A DNA stretch of 64,000 nucleotides, taken from assembly GCF_042466415.1 (NCBI RefSeq), contig NZ_JAXHCH010000001.1, positions 391,326-455,325 on the forward strand, read 5' to 3'. The stretch comes from Albirhodobacter sp042466415. Its GTDB lineage: Bacteria > Pseudomonadota > Alphaproteobacteria > Rhodobacterales > Rhodobacteraceae. Positions 16,611 to 24,698 of this stretch are shown piece by piece (within the stretch, counting starts at the first letter, position 1; each line of letters starts with the position of its first letter). Below the pieces are notes generated by a model that worked only from the letters and a program-made list of their open reading frames with translations, made no database searches and was not told where the DNA came from. Both the position numbers and the translations under genes were made by a program.

Positions 16611-17381
16611 CTGGGCCATCTCAACGCCGCGAGATGGCCGAGCATGCAGTGGCGCGACGTGGGGCAAGCATCGCAGTTGCGTGCCGAGAACGAAGAGATC
16701 GCCGATCTACTGACCGGTCTGACGGACGCCCGTAAGACTTGGGGGTTTGGGCTGTGTTTTCTGCATTTGCGCAATGTGAAGGGGCATCCATGGAACCACA
16801 AACGGGTTTATCGGATCTACTGCGAGCTGGAGTTGAACCTGCGGATCAAGCCCCGCAAGCGGTTAAAGCGGGACAAACCTGAAGCGCTGGCGGTGCCTGA
16901 AGCCCCGAACATGACCTGGTCGATGGACTTCATGGCTGACCGGCTGGGTGATGGCCGTGCCTTTCGGTTGCTGAACGTGCTGGACGACTTCAACCGCGAA
17001 GGGCTGGGCATCGAGGTGGACTTTTCCTTGCCTGCCGAGCGCGTGATCCGGAGCCTTGACCGGATCATCGAATGGCGTGGCAAGCCAGGCACCATTCGGG
17101 TGGACAATGGCCCCGAATACATCAGTGAAAAGCTGATGAAATGGGCGGAGAAACATGGAGTTACCATCCGGCACATCCAACCAGGCCAGCCGCAACAGAA
17201 CGCCTACATCGAGCGCTACAACCGAACGGTTCGGCATGAATGGCTCGACCAATACATCATCGAAAGCATCGAGGAGGCACAAGATCACGCCACGCAATGA
17301 CTATGGACTTACAATAACGACCGCCCGAATATGGGCATCGGCGGCATCACACCCGCCCAGAAACTGAAAATGGCCGCGTAA
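16607..17381 (+). pseudogene. IS3-family transposase OrfB, broken by an internal frameshift and a stop codon
   Basis: The DDE integrase-core subunit. The frame -1 to OrfA opens with GTG at 16607 and encodes an OrfB-like start (SQRREMAEHAVARRGASIAV), but after GTTGCGTGC the catalytic part continues in a different frame from about 16671. A short segment with the usual CxxxGIS...YRY region is missing, so a deletion of roughly 50 bases shifted the frame. The catalytic residues are in WSMDF, RVDNGPEY and NAYIERYNR. A second lesion is TGA at 17298, where the family has TGG (ATQWLWTYNN); the last 26 codons remain readable to TAA at 17381. Confidence 0.85.
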
Positions 17382-17420
17382 ATTCTACGAACTCACCCCG
17401 TTAAAAATGGGAGGATTACC
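17380..17420 (-). repeat. IS3 right inverted repeat
   Basis: Read on the minus strand it begins GGTAATCC and reaches GTAGAATTTAC, the mirror of the left end with mismatches in the middle. Confidence 0.65.
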
Positions 17421-17533
17421 AATTCTTCTATAATGGCGCAATTGAAGAGCAAGCTGCCCCGGCCGAACTTTTCGAAAATCCGCAGCGCGAGCGCACGCAA
17501 AAATTCTTGTCTGCCGTGCGAGAGGCGAACTAG
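17421..17533 (+). pseudogene. 3' fragment of an amino-acid ABC transporter ATPase gene
   Basis: Immediately after the IS, 36 codons read FFYNGAIEEQAAPAELFENP and then QRERTQKFLSAVREAN before TAG at 17531. This is the standard C terminus of GlnQ/HisP-type polar amino-acid ABC ATPases (GxIEEQGPPxxLFxNPxxERTxxFL). The remaining 200 or so residues, with the Walker motifs, are missing, so the 5' part was removed by the event that left the IS here. Confidence 0.75.
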
Positions 17534-17924
17534 GTCGCGCGGGAAGCGTTGGTGTGAGAGGGTAGGATGCTTTCGTGATGGATACTCTGTGGGCGCCTTA
17601 TACGAGGTTTATCGGTAGGGGCGCATACTGAAATGCTCTGGGTGGACATGCCCGCACAAGCTTGCGCATTTTCGCCAGTTTCAAGATGTCTGAGTGAGGT
17701 GCGTAGGCCATCTTTAAAAGCTTCAAGCGTAGGCCGATACCGACCTTATGAGGGGCCTGTTCGACACGAATTTCGGTTGGGATAATCAGTTCCCGATCCG
17801 TGGCGCAGGCGCACAGCATCGGCGATGTCGCCGGTTGAAACTGCGTCTGGTTTCAATCCCGATTGTGCAAGTGATTGGCCGCGTTTGACCTCAAATCCGC
17901 ATCACTACGAAAAAGGGACAGAAG
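17534..17924. other. No gene recognised
   Basis: A 390-base stretch between the ABC ATPase remnant and the reductase pseudogene. A 73-codon minus-strand frame (17598-17819) contains LIIPTEIRVEQAPHKVGIGL, which looks protein-like but matches no family I know; it may be decayed coding DNA. Its composition is less GC-rich than the neighbouring operons. Confidence 0.4.
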
Positions 17925-19130
17925 ATGAAGCATGTGATTGTGGTCGGCGCGGGTCAAGCGGCCAGTGCGTTGGCTTTCAAATTACGAGGATTGGGTCATG
18001 AAGGTCCGCTTACGGTCCTCGGTGACGAGCCCGATTAGCCGTATCAACGCCCGCCCTTGTCTAAGGCGTATCTCTTGGGCGAGATGACCCGTGAACGCCT
18101 ATTTCTGAGGCCCGCCAGCGCTTATGAAGAGGCGGGTATCAACGTCCGTCTCGATGCACCTGTGATGGGCATTGATGCAGCTGCGCGCACCATCGCGCTT
18201 GCGGATGAAACGATAGCGTATGCCGAGCTGGTGCTTGCGACGGGCTCTCGTCCAATCCGGTTGCCCGACGCCATAGGCGGAGCCCTTAAACGTGTATTCT
18301 ATGTGCGAACGTTGGCCAATATCGATGCGATGGCGCCAGAGTTCAGAACAGGGCAACGTGTGTTGATCGTTGGTGGCGGCTACATTGGCTTGGAGGCTGC
18401 GGCGGTTGCCTCTAAGCTTGGTTTGGACGTCACAGTGGTAGAGATGGCGCGCCGTATCTTGCAGCGCGTCGCGGCACCGCAAACCGCAGATTACTTTCGA
18501 AACTTGCATACGCAGCACGGTGTTAAAACTCTTGAAGGCATTGGCCTCTCAACCCTCATCGGCACTGAGCGCGTCGCTCAGGTGAAATTGAGCAACGGCC
18601 AAAGTCTCGATGTGGATTTTGTCATTGCTGGCATTGGGGTGCGCCCAAGCACCGCCCTCGCGGAAGAGGCTGGTTTGGTGATCGACAATGGCATGAAATC
18701 CGACACGCATGGGCGCACGTCCGTTCCGCATATTTGGGCCGCAGGCGATTGCGCCTCCTTCCCGTGGAATGGTGTTCAAATGCGTCTCGAAAGTGTGCCC
18801 AATGCCATTGAACAGGCCGAAGCCATTGCGGCCAACATCCTTGGGGCAGATAGGCCCTATATCGCGAAGCCTTGGTTTTGGTCGGATCAGTATGATGTTA
18901 AATTGCAAATTGCTGGGCTGAATACGGGGTTTGATCAGGTTGTCACGCGCACCGGAGATCGCGAAGGCTCTGCCTCGCATTGGTATTACAAAGACGACGA
19001 ATTGCTCGCGATCGACGCCATGAATGCCCCGCGCGATTTTATGATCGGTAAGCGTCTGATCGAGGCCGGCAAATCACCCGCAGCATCCGTGATTGCCTCA
19101 GGACAAACGGTGCTTGAGTCTTTGTTATAG
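17925..19130 (+). pseudogene. Ferredoxin-reductase-type FAD/NAD(P) oxidoreductase with one internal stop codon
   Basis: Reads from ATG 17925 as MKHVIVVGAGQAASALAFKL, the Rossmann start of the rubredoxin/ferredoxin reductase family (as in P450 and dioxygenase electron chains). After GDEPD an in-frame TAG occurs at 18036, where the family has a residue in GDEPxxPYQRPPLSK. The frame then continues undamaged for 364 codons, with the NAD-binding VLIVGGGYIGLEAAAV, HIWAAGDCASFP and a normal C terminus. It is therefore one nonsense change from intact. A restart at TTG or later would lose the FAD-binding GxGxxA loop, so the product is probably inactive. A sequencing error is the alternative. Confidence 0.85.
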
Positions 19131-19256
19131 ATCGCGCGTTGCAAGACCGGCTGGTTTTTGTTGGGTCAGGCAACGTCTAGAGCGTTTGGCTGGCGGAACG
19201 AAGTGAAGCGAGCCTCTGTAAAACGCCGCGTGACCGCAAGTGGGGTGAGCGCCAAT

Positions 19257-19700
19257 TCAGATGCGAGATTCGACAGACTTAAGAAAGTAGCCGATGATCA
19301 TCGCCATTCCAACATGACCGATGAAGGAAGATTGCGTGTAGGCGCCGAAGTCCATCATGAAGCTCCGGCCGATCACCGGAGCGAGTAGCCCTTGCGCCAC
19401 GAACCAAAGCCCTAAGCCAGAAAATGCGCCGGAGATGATGAGGCCCGTTCGGGTGAGTGCCGCGACGAGCCAGACAACCGTCGGAAACGCGATTGCACCG
19501 ATAAGGATATGCAACCCGAATCCGGCCCAGTATGGAATGGTCATATCGGTTCCCAATTTCACGAGCGCGACGACGAGATTTGCCGGTGCTAGGGCGACGC
19601 CGAACAGGAGCGGGGACAGAAGCCAAGCGTAGAGTTCAAATGCAATTTCGCCCACGATCCCTGCTAGGATCAGGGATTCCGCGCTAAAGGTTTTCGACAT
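19257..19700 (-). CDS. Four-helix membrane protein, paralogue of 47094-47561
   Basis: A 147-residue hydrophobic protein with four membrane segments (LILAGIVGEIAFELYAWLLS, a middle pair and HVGMAMIIGYFLKS). The N-terminal helix with a buried Glu/Asp, the LSPLLFG-type turn and a HILIGAIAFPTVVWL helix parallel the protein at 47.1 kb (AFDLWGQVISPMLG and FYIVGLIGYPIGWLM), so the two belong to one family. Function unknown. The ATG at 19700 (MSKTFSAES) is preferred to a start 14 codons upstream. Confidence 0.7.
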   Translation of the reverse strand: MSKTFSAESLILAGIVGEIAFELYAWLLSPLLFGVALAPANLVVALVKLGTDMTIPYWAGFGLHILIGAIAFPTVVWLVAALTRTGLIISGAFSGLGLWFVAQGLLAPVIGRSFMMDFGAYTQSSFIGHVGMAMIIGYFLKSVESRI

Positions 19701-19868
19701 CTGGGGGCTTTCCGGTTTGGCGGGAGAGGTGATGCACCGCATGCGCGAAGGCGTTTGCCTCGCAATTGGGCATGGGTGAGCGCAAGACGTAGGGGTTGCG
19801 TCTCTGTCCGAGGGGCGAAATGGGGGGAAGGGCGGCGTTATTGTGCCGGTCGGCGCATCTTTTGCCGG

Positions 19869-19907
19869 AAAAAATAGCGCGCTGCGGGCTAGACCCGCAG
19901 CGCGCTA
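19869..19907 (-). terminator. Intrinsic terminator of the CMD-family gene
   Basis: A perfect 14-base stem (TAGCGCGCTGCGGG pairing with CCCGCAGCGCGCTA, loop CTAGA), followed in the leftward direction by six T. It begins nine bases after the stop codon of the gene at 19916-20482. Confidence 0.9.
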
Positions 19908-19915
19908 TAGGATCG

Positions 19916-20482
19916 TTACACTTTCAAGGGAGCGTCGCCGCGCTTCCAAGCGAGTGGCTTGAACACCTCGTCGACGGGCGTCTGTGCGACGTGGTTGACG
20001 TAGTTCGAAATCGTCTTTTGTGCGAGCCCGAGGATGACATCGAGCACTGCGCGATGACCGTAACCCGCATCGAAGAAGGCTTGCATCTGTTCTTGCGTCA
20101 CGTTGCCTCGGCCGCGCAGCATTTGAACAGTGAACGTGCGCAGAGCCTCGAGCTTGGCCGTTGGCAGCGGAGCTTCCGTGCGCAGAGCTTCTGAAAGATC
20201 GTCGGAAACCTTCATCATCTTTGCGATGCCCGTATGGGCCGGAACGCAGTAGTGGCACTCGTTTTCGACGTTGATCGACTGCCAGACAACGGTCAGTTCG
20301 TCCGCGTCAAAGGCGGTTTCCGTGAAGAGCTTGTGGAGAACCTGATACCCCTCGTAGGTCTGCGGGCTTTCCGCGAGAACTTTGTGAAGGCCCGGCAGAC
20401 GGCCAAATGCCTTTTGCGATTGCTCGAGAAGCGGCTTGGATGCTTCCGGTGCGGAGTCGAGATCGTGGGAAGGGAATGTCAT
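19916..20482 (-). CDS. Carboxymuconolactone decarboxylase / AhpD-family protein
   Basis: A 188-residue all-helical protein with the AhpD signature ENECHYCVPAHT: the two redox Cys of CxxC and the downstream His form the proton-relay set known from alkylhydroperoxidase AhpD. Proteins of this family detoxify peroxides or act as thiol oxidoreductases; the substrate is not known. Of two close ATGs, the second (MTFPSHD, 20482) has the properly spaced AAGGA. It stands alone, with a strong terminator behind and a tandem TetR-like operator in front, so it is probably induced by a small molecule. Confidence 0.85.
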   Translation of the reverse strand: MTFPSHDLDSAPEASKPLLEQSQKAFGRLPGLHKVLAESPQTYEGYQVLHKLFTETAFDADELTVVWQSINVENECHYCVPAHTGIAKMMKVSDDLSEALRTEAPLPTAKLEALRTFTVQMLRGRGNVTQEQMQAFFDAGYGHRAVLDVILGLAQKTISNYVNHVAQTPVDEVFKPLAWKRGDAPLKV

Positions 20483-20528
20483 GGCGGTCATCCTTGTTTG
20501 ATTTGCGTTGACGACTAGGTAGGCAATG

Positions 20529-20568
20529 TTGAGCGATCACTCAAGCGTTTAATTGAGTAATCGCTCAA
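20529..20568. promoter_or_regulatory. Tandem TetR-like operator between the CMD gene and chrA
   Basis: Two near-palindromes, TTGAGCGATCACTCAA (20529-20544) and TTGAGTAATCGCTCAA (20553-20568), lie 24 bases apart centre to centre. The second is almost the reverse complement of the first. This is the form of AcrR/TetR-type operators (TTGAGCGATCGCTCAA). No TetR gene is adjacent. Confidence 0.65.
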
Positions 20569-20733
20569 CTATTTTGTGATCATCCCCTGAATGGACGTAA
20601 CCAAAGGCTATAATGGCGCAGGAATTCTTTGCGACAGTCGTCAACGCGGGCGCAGATTGCGCGGGATTGTCGGATCGCGCAGGTTCGCGTATTTAACGTG
20701 TGAACGAGGCTGATCGAAGGACTGCCCTCAGAA

Positions 20734-22089
20734 ATGGCCGATCAAAAGTTCCCCACACTTATTGAGGCGGCGCGAACTTGGGCGCGCATCGCGGCCTTGT
20801 CCTTTGGCGGGCCGGCGGGCCAGATTTCGGTGATGCACCGGATCTTGGTCGAGGAAAAGCGGTGGCTCGGTGATGATCGTTTTCTCCACGCTTTAAACTT
20901 TTGCATGCTGCTCCCCGGCCCCGAGGCGCAGCAACTTGCCACCTATATCGGATGGCTGATGCACGGCGTGCGCGGCGCGCTGGTTGCGGGGATTTTGTTT
21001 ATCCTCCCCGGGGTCATCGCGATCATGGGGCTGAGCTGGATCTACGCCGTTTGGGGCGATGTCGGGTTTGTTGCCGCGGCGTTCTTTGGCCTGAAGGCGG
21101 CGGTCTTGGCCATCGTGTTGCAGGCCGTCATACGCCTTGGACGACGGGCCTTGAAAAACCGAGCGATGCTCGCGATCGCGGTCGCGTCCTTCATCGCGAT
21201 CTTCGGGCTGAACATGCCATTTCCTGCCATTGTCGCCTGCGCGGCCTTGATTGGCTGGGCGGGTGCTAGCGCGGGGCTCGCCGCCTTTACAGCCGGCGGA
21301 GGACATGGCGCGCCGGGCACGACGCATCTTGCGGATGCGGATAGTCTGCTGGGTCAATCGGAGCAGATGGGCGATCACCGCACGCGGGCGACGGCCTTCA
21401 GAGCAGGTGGCTGGGCGGTTTTATTCTGGCTGGCCCCCGTCGTCGCGCTCGTGATTTTCGCGCCGCAGAGCGTATTCACCGATATCGCGACATTCTTTTC
21501 CAAGCTTGCCGTCCTGACGTTTGGCGGCGCCTACGCGGTATTGGCGTGGGTCGCGCAGGGGGCCGTCGGAACATATGGTTGGCTGGCGCCGGGGGAAATG
21601 CTTGACGGGCTCGGCATGGCGGAAACAACGCCCGGACCGTTGATCATGGTGTTGCAATTTGTGGGTTACATGGGAGCGTTGCGAGAAGCGGGCTGGCCCA
21701 TGCCCTTACTGGCGGGGGCGGTGGGCGGTTTGCTCGCGACATGGGTCACGTTTGCGCCGTGCTTTGCGTGGATCTTTTTCGGCGCACCCTTCATGGAAGA
21801 TTTGCGTAGGAATAAAAGGCTGGGCGCCGCGCTTTCGGCGGTGACGGCGGCGGTTGTGGGGGTGGTTTTAAACCTTGCGATTTGGTTCTCGATTCATGTC
21901 ATTTGGCGGCAGGTGAGGGTCGTGGACGCAGGGCCAGTCTCGTTGGAACTCCCGGTTCTTGCATCAATTGACGTTGAGGCGGCCGCGCTATCGATTTGCG
22001 CCTTAATCGCCGTTTTCCGGTTTAAACTCGGAATACCGGCCGTCTTAGCGGGTGCGGCGGGCATCGGGCTTTTGCTGCGCTACGGGTAG
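20734..22089 (+). CDS. chrA: Chromate transporter, two-domain (ChrA family)
   Basis: A 451-residue membrane protein built from two homologous halves. The first has ALSFGGPAGQISVMHR followed by FLHALNFCMLLPGPEAQQLA; the second has LTFGGAYAVLAWVAQGAVG followed by MAETTPGPLIMVLQFVGYMG. The duplicated SFGGP...LPGP pattern defines the long-chain ChrA family, which expels chromate from the cytoplasm. About ten membrane helices are visible. A soluble stretch near residues 190-225 links the halves. Chromate is the family substrate; related proteins may move other oxyanions. The start codon lies 165 bases from the tandem operator, so shared control with the CMD gene is possible. Confidence 0.9.
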   Translation: MADQKFPTLIEAARTWARIAALSFGGPAGQISVMHRILVEEKRWLGDDRFLHALNFCMLLPGPEAQQLATYIGWLMHGVRGALVAGILFILPGVIAIMGLSWIYAVWGDVGFVAAAFFGLKAAVLAIVLQAVIRLGRRALKNRAMLAIAVASFIAIFGLNMPFPAIVACAALIGWAGASAGLAAFTAGGGHGAPGTTHLADADSLLGQSEQMGDHRTRATAFRAGGWAVLFWLAPVVALVIFAPQSVFTDIATFFSKLAVLTFGGAYAVLAWVAQGAVGTYGWLAPGEMLDGLGMAETTPGPLIMVLQFVGYMGALREAGWPMPLLAGAVGGLLATWVTFAPCFAWIFFGAPFMEDLRRNKRLGAALSAVTAAVVGVVLNLAIWFSIHVIWRQVRVVDAGPVSLELPVLASIDVEAAALSICALIAVFRFKLGIPAVLAGAAGIGLLLRYG

Positions 22090-22281
22090 CGTTGTCGTGG
22101 CTAGATACCAAAACCCTCATTCACTGGGTTTGACAGCGCGTCGCATTTACTCGCAACCTTGGTGACTTGCCCTACTATATTTTCATTGCAGCATTGAGAG
22201 AGTGGGTTCGCCGCGTGCTGACAGCTTGCGAAACTCGCCAAGATTGGCAAAATAGTTAACCCGAAGGATTGGACACATCTG

Positions 22282-22932
22282 ATGAACACCGAAGCACGAC
22301 CCGAGACGAAGGCAAAGCTCACCCAAAATCCGCATGAGGTGCGGGACGGGCGCGAGAAGAACCTCGAAGTGGCGATCGGGCGGCAGGTGCGTGAATTGCG
22401 CAAACGGCAGCGGATGACGGGATCTGATCTCGCCACGCAGGCGGGCTTGTCGGTTGGGATGCTGTCGAAAATTGAAAACGGGATTATTTCTCCGTCGCTA
22501 AACACGTTGCAAATCCTTGCAAATGCGCTCCGCGTTCCCTTGATTCAGTTGTTTTCCGGCTATGAGGAAACGCGCGGCGCGATGCATGTGAAGGCGGGCG
22601 AGGGCGCCGAGGTGGATCGCGGCGGCACACGGGCGGGGCACCAGTATAATTTGCTGGGCCATATTGGATCGAACAATTCCGGTGTTGTGGTCGAGCCATA
22701 TCTCATCACGCTAAGCACGCAGAGCGATCGGTTTCCGACGTTCCAACATGAGGGGATCGAGATGCTGTATATGCTCGAGGGTGTCGTCGATTACCGTCAT
22801 GGCGACCAGATCTATCGGTTGGAGCCGGGGGACAGCCTTCTGTTCGACTCGGATGCGCCGCATGGGCCAGAAAATTTGATCGAACTCCCCGCGCGGTACT
22901 TGTCGATCATCACTTACCCGCAGGCGACTTGA
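22282..22932 (+). CDS. XRE-cupin transcriptional regulator heading the methylamine cluster
   Basis: A 216-residue regulator. An N-terminal lambda-type helix-turn-helix (about residues 30-85: LATQAGLSVGMLSKIENGII, then SPSLNTLQILANAL) is joined to a C-terminal cupin barrel (about 140-210: DYRHGDQIYRLEPGDSLLFD, then SDAPHGPENL). Regulators of this build usually sense an amino acid, amine or related metabolite through the cupin pocket. It lies 183 bases upstream of mgsA on the same strand, so control of the N-methylglutamate genes is likely but inferred. Confidence 0.9.
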   Translation: MNTEARPETKAKLTQNPHEVRDGREKNLEVAIGRQVRELRKRQRMTGSDLATQAGLSVGMLSKIENGIISPSLNTLQILANALRVPLIQLFSGYEETRGAMHVKAGEGAEVDRGGTRAGHQYNLLGHIGSNNSGVVVEPYLITLSTQSDRFPTFQHEGIEMLYMLEGVVDYRHGDQIYRLEPGDSLLFDSDAPHGPENLIELPARYLSIITYPQAT

Positions 22933-22999
22933 GATGACTCTGCCCGTTCTCTCGGCACGCCCTCTGTTTAGCCCGCATAATGCGCCCATTTATGCGGCA

Positions 23000-23057
23000 T
23001 AAAATTTATCAAAAGTAAAATTTATTCCTCTGAAAGAAATTATCTTGAAAAGAAACT
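23000..23057 (+). promoter_or_regulatory. AT-rich promoter/operator region of mgsA with direct repeats
   Basis: TAAAATTTAT occurs twice (23000-23009 and 23016-23025), spaced 16 bases. It is followed by CTGAAAGAAA and CTTGAAAAGAAA about 15 bases apart, which resemble the TTGAAAGATA repeat in front of mgdA. The block lies 60-115 bases before the mgsA start in otherwise GC-rich DNA. Confidence 0.4.
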
Positions 23058-23115
23058 AATCTTCCCCTTAGTTAATTCTAAGCGGCAGTGACGCCGAAGC
23101 TACACGGAGTTGACT

Positions 23116-24003
23116 ATGTGCGGAATTGTTGGCCTGTTCCTGAAGAAGGAAGACCTGCGGCCCCAGTTGGGAGAGCTGCTGACCGAAATGCTGATCACCA
23201 TGACCGATCGTGGCCCCGATAGCGCGGGCATTGCGATCTACGGCGATGAGGGTGACGGTTTTAAAATGACGTTGCAATCAGACACGCCGGAGACCACCTT
23301 TGCGGGTCTGGATGTCGAGATGACAGATGCGCTCGGCGCGCCCGTCACGATGAAAATCGTCGACACCCATGCGGTTTTGCGCCTTCCCAAGGATGTGGAA
23401 GTCGCCGCGCGTCAGTTCATCGAAGCAAAGAACATCCGCATCATGGGTGCAGGCGACTCGATGGAGATCTTCAAAGAGATCGGCTTGCCAAAAGATGTGG
23501 CGGCGCGTTTCAACCTGTCCGCTATGTCGGGCAGCCATGGGATCGGCCATACCCGTATGGCAACCGAAAGCGCCGTCACGACGCTTGGGGCGCACCCGTT
23601 TTCGACCGGCGCGGATCAATGTCTCGTACACAATGGCTCGTTGTCCAACCATAACGCGATGCGCCGCATTTTGACGCAAAAAGGCTTCGCGCCGAAAACC
23701 CAAAACGATACCGAAGTCGCCGCTTGCTATATCTCGTCACGCTTGGCGGAAGGCGCCAATCTGGGCGAGGCTTTGGAGGGCACACTGTCGGATCTGGATG
23801 GGTTCTTCACCTTCGTTGTTGGCACGAAAAACGGCTTTGGCGTGGTGCGTGACCCGATCGCGTGCAAGCCCGCCGTGATGGCCGAAACCGATGATTACGT
23901 GGCCTTCGGCAGCGAATACCGCGCCTTGGCAAATCTTCCGGGGATCGAAACCGCACGTGTGTGGGAGCCGGAACCCGCAACTGTTTATTTCTGGGAGCGT
24001 TGA
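23116..24003 (+). CDS. mgsA: N-methylglutamate synthase subunit A (glutamine amidotransferase class II)
   Basis: A 295-residue Ntn-type amidotransferase. The start is set by MCGIVGLFL, since the Cys must become residue 1 after Met removal. Other family marks are TDRGPDSAGIAIYG, GIGHTRMATESAV and VHNGSLSNH. In N-methylglutamate synthase this subunit works with the two glutamate-synthase-like parts encoded next to convert gamma-glutamylmethylamide (or methylamine) plus an acceptor into N-methylglutamate. The genes are also called glxB in older literature. One base separates it from mgsB, and the spacing continues through mgsC. Confidence 0.87.
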   Translation: MCGIVGLFLKKEDLRPQLGELLTEMLITMTDRGPDSAGIAIYGDEGDGFKMTLQSDTPETTFAGLDVEMTDALGAPVTMKIVDTHAVLRLPKDVEVAARQFIEAKNIRIMGAGDSMEIFKEIGLPKDVAARFNLSAMSGSHGIGHTRMATESAVTTLGAHPFSTGADQCLVHNGSLSNHNAMRRILTQKGFAPKTQNDTEVAACYISSRLAEGANLGEALEGTLSDLDGFFTFVVGTKNGFGVVRDPIACKPAVMAETDDYVAFGSEYRALANLPGIETARVWEPEPATVYFWER

Positions 24004-24004
24004 G

Positions 24005-24688
24005 ATGCAGGTAATTGACCTCGGCCAAACTCCGCTGCGTGAGTTGAATTCGGCTCTGCAAGCACAGGCCAAAACTACGAACCAAACCGCGTGGACGATT
24101 GAAAACCCGAAAGGAGCTCATGCGATTGCTGTGGGCCTCGATGCGCCGATTGAAGTCACGGTGAAGGGCTCAACGGGCTATTACTGCGCGGGTATGAACA
24201 AGCAAGCGACGGTGCATGTGACCGGCTCTGCGGGTCCGGGTGTCGCGGAAAACATGATGTCGGGCACGGTCATCATTGAGGGCGACGCGAGCCAATATGC
24301 GGGCGCCACCGGTCAGGGCGGTCTGTTGGTCATCAAGGGGAATGCGGCATCGCGTTGCGGCATTTCGATGAAAGGGATCGACATCGTCGTTCACGGAAAC
24401 ATCGGGCATATGTCAGCCTTTATGGGACAATCGGGAAATCTGGTGGTCTTGGGCGATGCCGGCGACGCCCTCGGCGACAGCTGCTACGAAGTGCGGATGT
24501 TCGTGCGCGGATCCGTGAAATCGCTCGGATCTGATTGCGTCGAGAAAGAGATGCGGCCGGAGCATCTTGAGATCCTGAAGGATCTTCTCGCGAAATCGGG
24601 AGCAGATGCAAAGCCGGAGGAATTCAAGCGCTACGGTTCTGCCCGCAACCTCTATCATTTCCACGTCGATCACGCCAGCGCGTACTGA
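24005..24688 (+). CDS. mgsB: N-methylglutamate synthase subunit B (GltB C-terminal-like beta-helix)
   Basis: A 227-residue protein with the repeated Gly pattern of the GXGXG beta-helix of glutamate synthase: GSTGYYCAGMNKQATVHVTG, ENMMSGTVIIEGDASQYAGA and QGGLLVIKGNAASRCGIS. This domain is structural in GltS, holding the other two parts. The TGAG-ATG junction with mgsA implies coupling. It is equivalent to glxC. Confidence 0.87.
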   Translation: MQVIDLGQTPLRELNSALQAQAKTTNQTAWTIENPKGAHAIAVGLDAPIEVTVKGSTGYYCAGMNKQATVHVTGSAGPGVAENMMSGTVIIEGDASQYAGATGQGGLLVIKGNAASRCGISMKGIDIVVHGNIGHMSAFMGQSGNLVVLGDAGDALGDSCYEVRMFVRGSVKSLGSDCVEKEMRPEHLEILKDLLAKSGADAKPEEFKRYGSARNLYHFHVDHASAY

Positions 24689-24698
24689 GGAGACAGAC

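Larger units (their letters stand above)
16277..17420 (+). mobile_element. IS3-family insertion sequence, inactivated
   Basis: An element of about 1.14 kb bounded by imperfect inverted repeats of about 40 bases that share GGTAATCC at the tip and GTAGAATTT at the inner end. It carries an intact orfA and a broken orfB in the arrangement of the IS3 family (overlapping frames with an A6G slippery site). The flanks do not show a convincing 3-4 base target duplication. On the left is the start of one gene and on the right the end of a different gene, so the element marks a deletion junction rather than a simple insertion. Confidence 0.85.

Noticed and set aside
17598..17819. A 73-codon minus-strand frame after the ABC ATPase remnant.
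   Set aside because: No ribosome-binding site or family match; possibly decayed coding DNA in a scarred region.
22950..22975. A sigma-54-like CGGCACG...CTGTT element before mgsA.
   Set aside because: The -12 part does not match TTGC and the spacing is poor.
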